In this document: positions 22,808 to 35,239 of the stretch, piece by piece
How positions within the stretch are numbered: position 1 is the first letter of the stretch
Layout: each line of letters opens with the position of its first letter
DNA from: Brachionus manjavacas
Taxonomy: Eukaryota > Rotifera > Eurotatoria > Ploima > Brachionidae
Assembly (NCBI GenBank): GCA_019054805.1
Contig: JAHQIY010000014.1
Location: 1,798,001-1,862,000 of the forward strand
DNA length: 64,000 nt
Direction: 5' to 3'
The notes under the pieces: model-generated
Database searches by the model: none
Seen by the model: only the letters and a program-made list of their open reading frames with translations
Told to the model about the DNA's origin: nothing
Program-made: the position numbers and the translations under genes

Positions 22808-24707
22808 ATGGGTAAAAATAAGGAAAAAAAAAAGAAAGGTCTTGGCATGGAAAAAACCTTGGCCAAAACTGAAAAAAAAGCTCAAAAAAATATTAAAAAA
22901 GAGCTCAAAGAAATAGGAGAGGTATCTTTTTTTTCCAAAATTTTCACCTATACTTACAAAAAAATTAAAGGAAGATATTGAAACTATTATCGAAAACTTT
23001 GCCAAAAAAGAAGCTGAATTAAATCAAGTAAAAGAGTTCCAGTTGCCTGAAGGACAATTTCCGAGCCGACGGTAAATTTCATTTATTCTTTTGAAGAAAC
23101 TTAAGAAATTTTTTTCTAAGTGGCGGAGCTAGTTTTAACCTGTCTCCCGAACGAGAAGAATTAATTCTTTTTGGTGGTGACTATTTTGACGGTGTTAAGG
23201 TTTTCATGTACAATGACTTATTCATTTACAGCATTAAAAAAAATCAATGGACTCAGATAAAGCCGCCAAATGCACCACCACCGCGCACATTTCACCAATC
23301 AGTGTACGTGTCTAGAAATTTAGGTGAGCTTTGGGTCTTCGGAGGTGAATTTTCTTCTCCATCACAATCTCAATTTTATCACTACAACGATCTATGGATG
23401 TTTAGCTTCCAGACAAAAGCATGGACTAAAATAGTGTAAATTTTGTCCAAATATTTCAAAGAATTAATTTGAAAAAAATTTTTTTCAATTTTTTTAGTTC
23501 TCCCAATACACCTTCGCCACGTTCTGGTCACAGAATGGCAGTCTTAAAGAAGCATCTAGTTCTATTCGGTGGCTATTATGACAACTTAAGAAACTGCAAG
23601 TTTTATAATGACACTTTTCTGTTCAATTTGGAGACTAATCAATGGGAAGAGATGAAATTCACAACCAGCAATGATCCACCATCGCCAAGATCTGCATGCC
23701 AATTAAATGTATGCGCCAAAAATAACACTGTGGTGATTTATGGAGGTTTTAGCAAAGAAAAGCTTAAGAAAGATCGCGAAAAAGGAATTGTTTATTCGGA
23801 CATGTATGTGCTAGCGTGTGATACTAAAAAGAATGATAAATTCGAATGGTGCTGGAAAAGGGCTAAGCAAAGCGGGGCTAAACCGTCAGAAAGAATCAGT
23901 TTTTCAATGATACCACTTCATGATGATACAGCTTTGCTTTTTGGGGGAGTTTTTGATCAAGATGATGCCGATATTGACGAAGAAGATGAGTCCAATTCAA
24001 AATTTTTTAATGATCTGTACAAATTAGACTTATCTTCTTATAGATGGGTTAATTTGAGCTTAAGAGGAAAAAAAGAGATTAAATCCAAAAAATCTCAGAA
24101 AGCAGAAGTCACGGAAATGGAGCAAAATGAACTGGATCAAAGTGTGGAAGATGAAGTATCGGATGTCAATATGGAAGATTTGAGTTTACAGAAAGATGAC
24201 GTGTTCACGCTCACCTATGAAAATAGACCAACTAAAAGTGATGATGTGAGTGAGGCTGTGAAAGAGGAAAAGCGGATTTTTATGCCACATCCAAGACGCA
24301 GTGCGTACTTACAGTTTTTTAAAGGAAATCTTTATCTATATGGGGGAAAATTTGAGGATCCAAATGACAAAGAGTTTACTTTTAATGATATGTATTGTTT
24401 GAACATTAAAAAGCTGGATGAGTGGAAAACTTTGTATGAAGACAAAGAGATTAATGAAGAGTTGAAAAAACAAACGGAAAGCTCTGATATTGAAGGGGAC
24501 AGTGAGGAAGAGGAGTCTGATGATGAAGAGTTGGAGATCGATGCCCCGGCTGTGGAAGATGATGAAACTTTGAACGATTATTTTGACAGAACCGAAGATG
24601 TGTGGCTAAGTGAGGCACAAAAAGAATTTCCCGATGAAAAATCGAAAAAAAATTTAAAAAAGATGGCAATCGAATTATGCAAAATGTTTTGGGACAACTG
24701 CAAATGA
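22808..24707 (+). CDS. klhdc4: Kelch domain-containing protein 4 (KLHDC4)
   Basis: Four exons join in phase: 22808-22921, 22971-23071, 23121-23435 and 23498-24707, giving about 579 residues; all introns are short (49-62 bp) GT-AG. The N-terminus MGKNKEKKKKGLGMEKT and the stretch EREELILFGGDYFDG match the KLHDC4 family, including its basic start. Kelch-type blades follow (LWVFGGEFSSPSQSQFYHY, PSPRSGHRMAVL, LVLFGGYYD, VVIYGGFSK, ALLFGGVFD, LYLYGGKFED), expected to fold into a beta-propeller. An acidic, Lys-rich insert separates two late blades, and the C-terminus has an acidic run (SEEEESDDEELE), as in relatives. The role of KLHDC4 is poorly defined; binding partners cannot be inferred from sequence. 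An AATAAA lies about 12 nt after the stop. Confidence 0.95.
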
Positions 24708-24719
24708 GTATTTTAATTA

Positions 24720-24725
24720 AATAAA
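24720..24725 (+). terminator. Poly(A) signal of klhdc4
   Basis: A canonical AATAAA starts 12 nt after the klhdc4 stop codon. It is the first one available, but such hexamers are common in AT-rich DNA. Confidence 0.45.
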
Positions 24726-24889
24726 AAAATTTAAAAAAAAATTTTCTTTTTTTCTTACATACTAAAGATAAAAAGTTATTAAAATATTGGAAAATTTAAA
24801 CAAATAATCTTTAGATCGATTAAACTTAAAAGGAAAATCTAAAAAATGTAATTTCACCTTTTTTAGAATATTTAAAATATATTTTAGGT

Positions 24890-25835
24890 AAGCAATTTTT
24901 AGAATGTTTGGAATGAATTTCCAATCACATTAACTCCAAATTATATCCAGATAAGATTAGAGTAGGTAATGAAGACATATTAGTTGTAAAGGAAATCTGC
25001 TTATTAGGCTTCATAATTGATCAAAATCTTAATTTTACCAAATTTGTATCTAATTTATCAATTCAAGTTAATAGGAAATTATTTTCTATCAAGAGAATTT
25101 TCTATCTTGCTACTTCAGTAAAGATACAGTTTTTTAAGACTTTTATCCTCCCGTATTTTGACTATTGCTCTACGCTTTTATGCTATTTTTCAAAAGAAGC
25201 AATAAATAAATTAGCTAAAAGTTATTATATCTCTATCATAAAACTTTTAAATCTTAAGCTAGAAGCAAACAGCTTTAATGAAATAAATAACGCTTTAGAA
25301 AAGTATGGTCTTTATTCATTTCAACATCGAATTTTTGAAAGGATGCTAACTTTTTCTTATAAATGTCTACTTTATTTCAATGCTCCGCTAATTCTTAAAG
25401 AAAAATTAAAGAAAAATGACTCAAAAAATTTGAATTATATTTTAAGGAACAGTAATAACCTTATTGAACCAATGGCCAAATCAAAAAGTGGAGAAAAAAC
25501 ATTTGAACATTTTTATTCAAGATTAATAAATTGCTTTGTGATCAAGAGATCAATGTTGAAGTTTTCAACGTTTAAGCTATCAATTTTCAATAATATAAAT
25601 TTAATTTACACAGATTTTGTTTCTAAATTTGAATTGTTTAACTTAAATAGCTTATTGTTAAATTTTTTCAAATAACTTTTAAATCAATAACTCTATTCAA
25701 TTTTATAAATTTTATTTTAATATTTTTAATATATGTATTTTTTTTTATTAATAATTAATTAAATAAATGAAGTGTTAATCAGTCTCATGAGGCATGGGCA
25801 CTAGCCTGTTGATTAACCTTGAATAATAAAAAAAA
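24890..25835 (+). mobile_element. 5'-truncated LINE, family A, copy 1
   Basis: Translated pieces form the C-terminal part of a non-LTR reverse transcriptase: ICLLGFIIDQNLNFTKFV, then TFILPYFDYCSTLLCYFSK, then a family-specific C-terminus open to 25675. The 3' end (25759-25828) contains AATTAAATGAAGTGTTAATC and GGGCACTAGCCTGTTGATTA, nearly identical to the end of the copy at 57027-57656. It lies just downstream of klhdc4 in the same orientation. Upstream domains are missing. Confidence 0.8.
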
Positions 25836-28797
25836 ATTTTGAAAACAATCATAGTCCATTTTGTTTTTTTTTTTAATTTGGTACTAAAAGAAAGTAAATT
25901 TTTTTCAAGGATTAAGGTTCTTCTATAAATAAATTTGACCAAGAAACAAAAATAAAGTTCAGGGGAACTTAAATAATATATGAGCATCGCATTATCATTT
26001 TTTTCAAATTTCAATGCCTGAATAAATTTTTAATTATTTATTAATTATATAATAATTAAAATTTTATTTAGGCCTAATTATTTATAGTAATACACAAAAA
26101 ATTTTAAAAATTAAGCTTTTATTTAATGAAACTTTGTAATGATAAAAAAATTGTCTCATAAAAAAACTTTTAAATATTTGAGACAATGTGTTTGGGCAGA
26201 ACCAATGTATTTATTTTTTGATGCTGAAGCAATTCTCTCTTTTTTAAGGCAATCTTGTAAAAAAATCAAAATTTTTTATACTTAATGCAATAGAATTTTA
26301 GGATTCTATTTATCTTATTATTTTCTTTTATTTCAACTTTCTAAGTGTTCATTAAAAATATTAGATTTTTTCAATACAATAAAGTGAATAAGGAAATTTA
26401 TTCATTTTAAATTGAGATTAAATATCAAATTTTATATCATTTTATTTCTTTTTTCGGTCAAACCGAGTTTATAATCATTTTTATATCTTTTTAAATGTCA
26501 GTTTAAAAATTTTTTAATTCACAGATAAATGAGATCTTAAACTGGAGGTATATTTAGATTGAATTATGATATATATTTCATTTGCAGTAAGTTTCTGCAA
26601 AAAAATTTGCGAATTAATTGCATAAATTAAAAAATAATTTTTAGTAATTCTTTTAATATATAAAATTTGAGCCTAATAAGCAATTAAAATTTAAATATGT
26701 TAATTTATAAATTACAAAAATAAAATGAAAACATTGAATTAATTTTAGACAATAATCTAGAAAATATTTAGTCTTGCACAGGTTAAATATTCATCCTTTA
26801 AAACGATACAAGAAATTTAGATTTGAAAATTAATAAAAACTTTTTATTAATTTTGATTAAATTTTTCCTTTTAATCATTTTAGGCAGCTTTAATATTTTT
26901 ATTACATGTTCATTAATAATTTTTGAAAATTTTCAAAAAAGTTCAAATTAATTTTAAATTTTAAAACAGATTTTGTTTACACTTTAATTTCTAATTTCCT
27001 GAAGAAAAAAAAAAATATTGTCAAATATTTCCCGATTCACCATTCTGGAAATATCTTGTTAATTAAAAGTACTTTAAAATGAGCATCTGAAAGTCTAGAA
27101 TAAAAACCAAACACCATTTCTATAATTGATTTATTAATTTTGAAATTGGCAATGTTAATATGATGAAAGAAAAACAGAAGAGCAAGCGTGTTTTTTTTTC
27201 ATTTCAGTTTTTAATAAAATAAATACAAAAATAATAATTAACATTAATCTTTTTTGAAATTTAATGATGGCATATTTTTTTTTTAATTCCAAGATTCTGT
27301 AGCGGCTTTATAAAAAAAAATAAGAATACTAATAAACTAACTCATTAAGGGTTGTTTTATTTCTTGCGATTTTTTGTGTATCAAAATATTTTTATTTTTT
27401 AAATTTCAGGATCCTCAAATCCGCCTTTATTTTTTATGGAATTTTTTTTAAAAACTTAGGTCTTTAAAAATTCGGTGATTAGAGTCTGAAGCTTTTTATT
27501 TTTTTTCAAAGTTGTAAAATTTTCCATTTTAAAGGCTAAAAGAATGTTTTTATGCATTTGTTTGATATTCTTTTAATGAAATAGAAAAAATTTCAAATAT
27601 AATTATAATTTTATCATTTAAATAAAATATGTATTTTTGACATTATTTTTTGACAATGTGAAATCAAATTTTTTTCCATGTTCTAGATTTTAAAAAAATT
27701 ATGTGTTTTTGAAATTTTAAATATGAAGCTAAAGTATCTCGAAAACTAAGCAACAGACAAAAAATTTTATTTTTCACTTTAATTTTTAAATTTTTTCAAT
27801 GATTAATTTTTAAATAAAATTATTTGCCTTTCTTAATTTATTCAAATCATAGGCTCTTCTGTGTTTATAAAGATGTTTCTTAGTAAACATAATATCTTAG
27901 TAAACTTAAATAGAAACATGCTGTTTATTTTCTTTCAAGTAATTTGAAAAAAATAGTAAATAAAATAAAATTATTATGTGTAAAAGCAATTGAGAATTAA
28001 TTTCCCTTCTTTTAATTTAAATTTTTTTTGTTTTTTTGTTATTCAAAAATAAAAGAAATAAAAAACTAATTTACTTGAATTTTGTTTGTTTTTTTTTAAG
28101 TTCTTTTTGTTAAATATAAAAAATTTCAATAGAAATAAAGCTTTCTTTTCGATCGCTAATTAAAAAATTGCTTCAAATTTTTCTGATTACATAAATAAAT
28201 AAATCTTAAAAAAATGTTTAGAAAAATTTTTGAAAAGCTATTTTGAATAGATTAAAAGCTAATAATTTTTTCTCTATTATCTATTTTAAATCAATATTTA
28301 TAATTAATTTATCAGCTTCAAAGAAAAAAATGATGAATCATAGCTATGAAAAAGTCGGAATCCTAAATTATAATAATAAATAGATAAAGAATACTTTATT
28401 AGGTTTAGCATAGAAATATTAAAAAAAATAAATTAAATTATCAAGTTAGCAATAATTTTCTTAAAAAAATAATACCAAAATTTGTTGAATTTTAAAATTT
28501 TTCAACCAAACTTTTAAAAAACGAAAGAAAGTAAATGCTTGAGTGATTTTAAAAATGAACCTTTATTAAATAAGAAATATTGCCACTAGTAAAATGTTGT
28601 TATTAAACTTTAATAAATTGCTTTTGAAAAATTTTAATTATAGTCCTTCTTAAATTACAAATCATGCTGGATTTATGATAATGGAATAAATATTTGAACA
28701 AAAAATTTATTTACAAAAAATAAAATATACTGTTGATCCTCAAGACAAAAAAAGGTATATTTAGAAAGCAAAAATGTCCAAATCGAAAAAATTGGCA
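25836..28797. other. AT-rich intergenic DNA, no supported gene
   Basis: Nothing on either strand resembles a conserved exon, RNA gene or bounded repeat. Open frames are short and low-complexity. Confidence 0.4.
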
Positions 28798-28803
28798 TTT
28801 ATT
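28798..28803 (-). terminator. Poly(A) signal of the lamin-tail gene
   Basis: On the minus strand an AATAAA lies 16 nt after the stop codon of the lamin-tail-domain gene, at a position suitable for its 3' end. Confidence 0.5.
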
Positions 28804-28819
28804 GGAAAACAATGTTGTT

Positions 28820-29573
28820 TCAGGGCCGTATATTTTTTTCGTAATAAAACTCAAAATCTCTGCTAAAATCGAACTTTTCGTCCAAGTCCAACTCGTCCAA
28901 TCTTTCTCGAATTTGATTAGCATCAATTTGTTTCTTCACACTAACTTGAACTTCTCGTTCATAGTGCTCGATTTTTTCCAACAAACTGGCTCGTTCCTGA
29001 GCAAAAATTAATTAAAAAAAAACAGAAAAAAACTGGTCAAATTAACTCACCTGATTTAGATGATTGACCAAAGATGTGTACGCGTATGTGCCTGTGCCCC
29101 AGTTGACCACCGTGTCGCTCATTAACTCATGAGGCGGATAATTTCTGCCCTTGTCTTTGGCAAAAATCTTGAACAAAAAAACTCTAATCAATATTTTCAA
29201 AAGTATTGAAGAAAAAATAAGAAATTTTTTTTTTAATTTCATTTTTGAAAATTAATTTCTACCTTGACTGACTTGTTTGGGTGAAGAACAAAGTGCTTTT
29301 CGAATTTAAAGCTGTTTGAAGGCACGTCGACTCCGCGACGCTTCAAAGTCCAGTTGGTCATGACCACAGGCTTTTTGATGCATGTATTCTCGATGACTAT
29401 GTATTCTCCTTTTGGGTCTATGCGCTTGATGGACACAGGGCCCTTACAGCTGCGCTGCACTATTTTCTTTTGGATCATCGCTGAAAAAACTTCTTTAGCA
29501 GTGCTGAAAATTAGTTCTAGTACTTACGTAGCTCGTAGGCCGACAGGTCCGTGTCCCTTGATGATATGCTCAT
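28820..29573 (-). CDS. Stand-alone lamin-tail-domain (LTD) protein
   Basis: Four exons, read downwards, join in phase: 29573-29528, 29480-29263, 29167-29051 and 28996-28820, giving 185 residues. The start MSISSRDTDLSAYEL leads straight into an immunoglobulin-fold lamin tail domain: QRSCKGPVSIKRIDPKGEYI, NWTLKRRGVDVP, then IFAKDKGRNYPPHELMSD, VVNWGTGTYAYTSLVN and the closing QERASL. QRS.KGPV and the PP..L...NWG.G pattern match the tails of invertebrate intermediate-filament proteins and lamins. A short charged, probably helical C-terminus follows. No rod coiled coil is encoded, and none was seen upstream. It may be a nuclear-lamina or cytoplasmic intermediate-filament accessory protein; that is inference. 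All introns are GT-AG, 46-95 bp. An alternative is that a distant rod exon splices to exon 2. Confidence 0.88.
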
Positions 29574-30299
29574 TTTTTGCTCAGGTAAGATTTTAGGCTC
29601 AAAAAAATTTCATCTAAAAGACACAAATGTAAAAGTTGATTGAAATTTCTAAGCTTTTCATAAAGGTAAAATAATAACATTTCGGTGAGCAACAACTAGC
29701 TGATATTATGCAATACTAAGCCATTTAAAATTTTCATATTCTGGCAACAACATATAAACATAGATAAAATTATTCATACCTAAGTATTTGCTCGGCTAAG
29801 AGCAATATTTACCTTTTTGTTGTTGGTTTAAAAGTGGATTCTCGACCTGAATGCGAAAACCTAGCGGATTATGATCGGAATCGATTATCGAACAAAATAA
29901 AGAAATATTCAAATAAAGCTGAAGTGTAGCTGGTAAATGAGAGTTTAATCAATTACAAAAAAATAGAGTATAGGAGAAAAACATAATTAAAAGCAATATG
30001 TAGCGTACACAAATTAAATTGGAGCTACCAATTTTTCAAACGAATGCTCTGGGTGAATTCAAGATGAAGTTGTTTTTAATTTATATACAACTTAATCAAA
30101 AAATGAACAACAAAATTCGTCTATTTTTAATCTAAGTTGTGTTGAAATTTAATCTATTTCAATAATTTTGAACTTTTTTTTTTTTTTTTCTAGACTAATC
30201 GTTTTAATAAAATTTACCTAGAAAGCAAAGAAAATATTTGCTAATTCAAATAATCTTAGGCCTTAATTGGACTGACCTTTGGTGGTTGCCTAAGCCCAA

Positions 30300-30550
30300 T
30301 CGATTAGAGCAGAAATCCGAGCCGTGATCGATCATTTATTAATGAGTCTAGATAAATCATGTGCTGATATTTCTGAAAATTGCTGTTCATTCCTATTTAG
30401 AATGGGAATAATTATGAAATGCCGAGAGTTTGTTCGGGAAAAATTAGTTCAGAAAATATGCTTAAGATTGTTTCGTTTGAATGCCTATGAGGCTGAAATT
30501 ATTAATAATAATAATAAAAATAATAATAATTCTAAAATATTTTGTAGGCC
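30300..30550 (+). repeat. Retroelement 3' end with (AAT)n tail, family N
   Basis: A less AT-rich stretch ends in AATGCCTATGAGGCTG followed by an AAT/AAAT run. The 14-mer AATGCCTATGAGGC also occurs on the minus strand at 49870-49884 next to an ATAAATAAAT tail. That suggests two 3' ends of one retroelement family. Confidence 0.45.
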
Positions 30551-32099
30551 CTAGTAACAATCGATTTATTTCATATTGGCATTCGACCATTTTGATGCAT
30601 TAAATATGTGTAAATTTAATTAAATCCATACCTGAAAATTAGATAAGAATTTCTTTAGCTTTCTGAAAAAAAAAACTTTTTTTTCTTGGAATTTTTTATT
30701 TTAAATAAACCGGAAATTAAAAAAAACTAAAAAATTATAAATTACAACTCAATTTAGATAAAATATGCGCACTTTGAAATTTTTAAAAATCTCAAAACTT
30801 TTTTCAGAATCTTAACAAAAAAAAAGGTTTAATTTTTTATTAGCTTTTTGGCCTCTATTTGCCGCAAAACTAAAGCCTAAATTTAAAAAGTAATAAAAAT
30901 TTTAATTGAAATAATTTTATTTAAATTTTACTTGCCAATTAGGTATATTCAGTTCTCCTATTTAATTTATAGTTACTTAAGTAGATCTAATGATTTTGTA
31001 TTCATTTTGGTTCAATTCGAGCTTTAGCTTCGAGCCAAATAACAATATTATATTGTTTGTCTATTTTATACGTAAATAAACATAATTTTTCTCATCTTGT
31101 TTAACATTAATTTTATGAACATAGGTGATTAGTTGGAAAATGAGTCGTGATTGACCAAATTATCCAAGCTTTTCTTTCAAAAAAGTTATTACTTTATCAA
31201 AACTGTTAATTGTTTAAAGATAAGTTTAGACAAACTTTAAATTTATCTTATCTAGTAACTCTTAACTTGCTAAGGCAATTTAATTATAAGAGTTGTCACT
31301 AATTTTAAATGAAATAATTTATTTCTAAAAAAAATTTTGGATTTAATTTTTATACAAAAATGCTAGTCTTTATTAAAATTTATTTAAAAAAATAAAATTG
31401 AAATTTAGTACCCGATTGCTTCGGCATTTTGATTAATATAGCATTTTCTTAGCTCATATGTTTAATATTTGCTGACTACTCTAAAGTATATATTTGCTTT
31501 ATAAAATAATTAAGTTCTGTAAGTCTAAATATAAATTGTATTCAAAGAAAATATCTAAGAATTAAAATTTAGTATTTTTATCAGAGGTATTGTTAAATCA
31601 AGAGTTTAATGAAAACTCAAAAATTTTATTTAAAAACAGAATAATTGATAAAATATTCAAAACAAATCTAATCTCATGCCAATAGATATAGTTTGATTTA
31701 CGATTTATGGAGAGACAATTAGATGAGAGCAGATCAATGAATAAGAAAAGCAAGTTTTTTTTAAATTAATTATTTTGAAGCAAAGCAATTTATTTGATCA
31801 TGTTTGAAAGGTACTGACAGAAACACAACATTGCATCAATAATAATAATAATAATTAAATTTTAAAACTTAAATGATTATCAAAAATCAATAGTTATTAA
31901 TATTTTTGGAATAAAATTAGTTCAATTCAATAAATTATTTTCATGATTTTAATTAGTTTATTCAAATATATTCAATCTATAATTTTATAATTACTTGATT
32001 TGCCCTAAAAGGAGATAATACTTGCCCATCTTTTAAAATTAAAAAATCAAAGTGATCTAAGCTTTGTAATACATAAATATATACAGTGCTGCTACGATA

Positions 32100-32410
32100 C
32101 CTTGAATTCACCACATTTCTTGAATTCAATTATGGTAAATTCACGATATTTTACCATATTTACTGTAAAATATGGTAATCTAAAAAAGGGTATTTTTCGT
32201 AAAATAACGATAATTATCGTAAATTACCGATAATTACTGTAAAATTCAGTGAAAAAAAAAATTTCCAAAATTTCTCGAAAAAAAACGATTTTCATGAAAA
32301 AAATTTTTTTTTTGAATTTTTAAAAAAGGAAAACAAAAAAAATTTTTTTGACAAAAATTAACGTAAATTTCGGTAAATTCTTGTAAAAAAAGGTAAAAAA
32401 TGGTAGATTC
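32100..32410. repeat. Cluster of degenerate GGTAAA / GTAAAAT words
   Basis: The stretch repeats words such as TGGTAAATTC, TTACTGTAAAAT and TTCGGTAAATTC in both orientations, including the palindromic ACCATATTTACTGTAAAATATGGT region at 32153-32178. It looks like a decayed satellite-like or foldback sequence. Similar words occur in the wdr33 intron near 60830-60890. Confidence 0.4.
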
Positions 32411-32524
32411 TAAAGAAAAAGAAAAATGGGTTTTTTATTACTTCTTTCTATTTTTTTTCTAAACAAATTAAAATATATAATGTTTAAATATTAATTTTTT
32501 ATTGAAAATTAATATTTAAACATT

Positions 32525-33300
32525 ATTAACAAAATAAATGCGAGCACACTGAATGACATAAAAAGAACAGAGGGCAACATAATCAAAGGACTACTAACTA
32601 TACCAAGCAGGTGTCGTACAACAAGCTTATTCTTGTCATTGAATATCATGCCTACGGATTACATCATCAGAAAACATTAAGGTTGACTTTTTCAATCGAT
32701 TAATTGAAAATGAACTCACTAAGAAGATGATTATTGAGCTAGCAAAACAACCGATTCCGAATGACTTCATTAGCGAAATCCTGGACAGTACCAGAGAATT
32801 GGAAGAGGAAAACATGTCACTACAGGACAAATACAAACTTGTTAAGCTGAATAACATTACTGAGTATCGTTCAAATCAAAAAAACGATGCCAAAGTCCAA
32901 AAGCTCAGAGATATATATAAGACAGGGAGAAATGATAACAAATCGGGCTTAATATTCCAGATTTGTAGATTTGATGTAGCTTAGTTTTCATATCCGACAG
33001 TCTCTTATCAATCAAAAGTCAAACAACTAATTTTATTTTATCATTGAATACCTAAAATTGTAAATAGAAACTATGGTACTTTCTCACTTTTTTTTGGTAC
33101 CTTTTAAACTCAATTTTGTAATTTTTATATTTTTTTTTATACTAAACACAGTGCCCCTTATTTTACGGGTCACTGAGCAAGTGGTCGGCGATCGGCCTTA
33201 GCTTAGAATTATAATTAAGTTTTATCACTTATGTGATTTAATTATTTTCAAGATAGATTTTCAAGGATTTGATTAAAAGACACTGTGTTTAATAAAAAAG
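32525..33300 (+). mobile_element. LINE 3' fragment, family B
   Basis: The translation shows a non-LTR reverse-transcriptase C-terminus: TEGNIIKGLLTIPSRCRTTS, then after a frameshift FFNRLIENELTKKMI, open to 32984. Downstream 3'-UTR-like sequence reaches about 33300 and contains a GC-rich part at 33150-33205. The copy is 5'-truncated and broken by at least one frameshift and a stop. Confidence 0.7.
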
Positions 33301-34800
33301 TTTACGAATAAAATAAATAGAAAATAAATTTTATAACATTTTTATTCTGTACTCGTTTTCTAGCCTATTTTTTGGACTTTCAAATCATCAAAACTATTCA
33401 ATTTCGATATGAGATTCGATATCTACCATCAAAAAACCAAAATATGCATCAAATATTATCTTTTTTATTTTTTGCTTTATTTTCCAAATAATTTTAGTAA
33501 ATTTTCTTAACTATTTTTAATAATAATAGAATAGAATATTCATTTTAAAATAAATTTTATGCTTTTAAACGAAAAAGTGAAACATGTGTAAAGATGTAAT
33601 TTCAAGATTAAAAAAGAAAAAAATAAAATTTTAATAAATTTTACCTTAAAGTTATTTTTAGAAAAGTAAATGAGAAAAACTCTTATAACTTTGTAATTTT
33701 CATATATATATTAATTGTATTTTTGAATAATAAATAACTAATAAAAAAACTTATATAAAATCTTAGAAAGAAAATTATATCTTAATTTACTTTCCGGAAT
33801 AAGATATTGAAAAGTATCTTTTAGTTCAATTTTATAGGTGATTGAAAAGTCATCTATTAGGTTACTGAAAAGTATCCTATTATTAAAAAATGCTATTGCT
33901 TCGTTCTTTGAGAGCCTAGGGACTAGACGAAAGACTTGGTCATAAGTCGACCAACTCAAGCACAGAGTAGTCTAGTTTTTCCGTATATTGAGAAGTATAC
34001 AAAAAAGGCATTGAGAAGTGCCATAGGGGCCCCTCTTTCGATCGTATATCAGTCAAGCAAATCAATAATCGAAGATCGATCAAAAACCACTCAACCGTGA
34101 CGGATCAGAAACTCACGCGAAGCATTACACATGAATATACTTACAAGAGTTCGGTAACAACTGGGATACAAAACTATTTTAAAATTAATTAATAATTAAA
34201 ATGCAACTAGAAACTACAATTATCCGTTTACAATTTTTCAATAAATTATAATTTTTTTAGTCATTTTTTGACTAAAAATTTAGGTAAAATAAATAAAAAA
34301 ATGAAATTTTTTTCTAGTTTCAGAATTCATAATACAAAAATGGAATATTTTTTCTGAAACATTAAACACACCATTAGGTAGATTAGAAAATCAGTTTATC
34401 CCGCTGGGAACTTAGCTGAGAATGAACTAATGTCTCCAGAAAATTTTGACATTTTTGTAATAATAATAATCTCTGTACATTAAATGGAAAATTAAGTGAA
34501 ACTAGGTAATTTTACTCTAAATTTTGAATAAAATAGAATTTTATGTTCAGGCGTAGTTGAAACTCAGACATTTTGATGCAATTGATATTTTTAAATTAAA
34601 TTCTTTAAAAAGAATTTAGTTTCTAAAGCAGCTCCTTGGAATTGATTGCTTCCATATCTCCAAAGCTGGTATCTTTCCAGCTGTCGCTTAAATGAATTCC
34701 CCAGATTTGAGTTTAGTTTAAAAAAGTGATAATGGAACTAGATAGGAACATTTTTGAGATTTTCTCTTCCAAAATTGATGATTATGAACATAATTATGAT
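33301..34800. other. AT-rich intergenic DNA with one GC-richer patch
   Basis: A 73-codon open frame on the minus strand (33738-33959) and the GC-richer patch at 33900-34160 could be remains of a mobile element, but no domain was recognised. Repeated words such as GAAAAGTATC and TTGAGAAGT occur between 33805 and 34020. Confidence 0.35.
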
Positions 34801-34809
34801 TATTTTTGG

Positions 34810-35140
34810 TCATTTCCAAATTTCCAAATCAGCTTTTTGCATTGGAAAACCTCAGTGTTTGTTCAGCATACAAATACTCTATACTCTATAAGACAAATCA
34901 ATGAATCTGCGCCTTCTATTTTTTCAGATCCACATAAAAAATCTCAAAGGGAAAGAAATTTTTTGGAACATAAATACGAAAAATGACTAAAGCTAATATT
35001 ATTCGCCCCTATAAATCGTCATGGTCTTCACCTTTAGCAGTTGCACCCAAAAAAGATGTTCAAAAAAATCTATTACCGAAAATGTCCGCTACCAAACATT
35101 AATGACTTACTAGATAGACTTGCAAAAATTTAATACATGC
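34810..35140 (+). mobile_element. Ty3/gypsy-type LTR retroelement relic (reverse-transcriptase start)
   Basis: The end of an open frame reads SQRERNFLEHKYEKMTKAN and continues into IIRPYKSSWSSPLAVAPKKD, the conserved start of Ty3/gypsy reverse transcriptase. After a frameshift a short piece resembles the LP.I.DLLD motif. No LTRs, integrase or capsid part were recognised. The copy is a small decayed fragment. Confidence 0.65.
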
Positions 35141-35239
35141 AGAATTAGAATTTTTTTGTAATCTATTTAAAAAATTTTGAAAATAAAATAAAAAATTTTA
35201 ATAAATTTTACTCATTTTTTTTAATAAAAAATTGTAAAT

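Larger units (their letters stand above)
29614..32520. other. Intergenic DNA upstream of the lamin-tail gene
   Basis: An acceptor-like TCTTTTAG (minus strand, ending at 29614) starts the probable 5' UTR, which contains a tiny upstream open frame (MKFF, 29613-29599). Further out the region is AT-rich with one LINE- or SINE-like tail at 30300-30545 and a run of GTAAA-type words at 32100-32410. No rod-encoding exon or other gene was found. Confidence 0.45.

Noticed and set aside
22787..23005. A minus-strand open frame overlapping klhdc4 exons 1-2.
   Set aside because: Complement of the Lys-rich klhdc4 start, giving a meaningless Phe-rich protein.
29574..29613. Extension of the lamin-tail protein upstream of the ATG at 29573.
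   Set aside because: An in-frame TGA occurs just after the acceptor at 29614, so the frame cannot continue into an upstream rod exon through this site.
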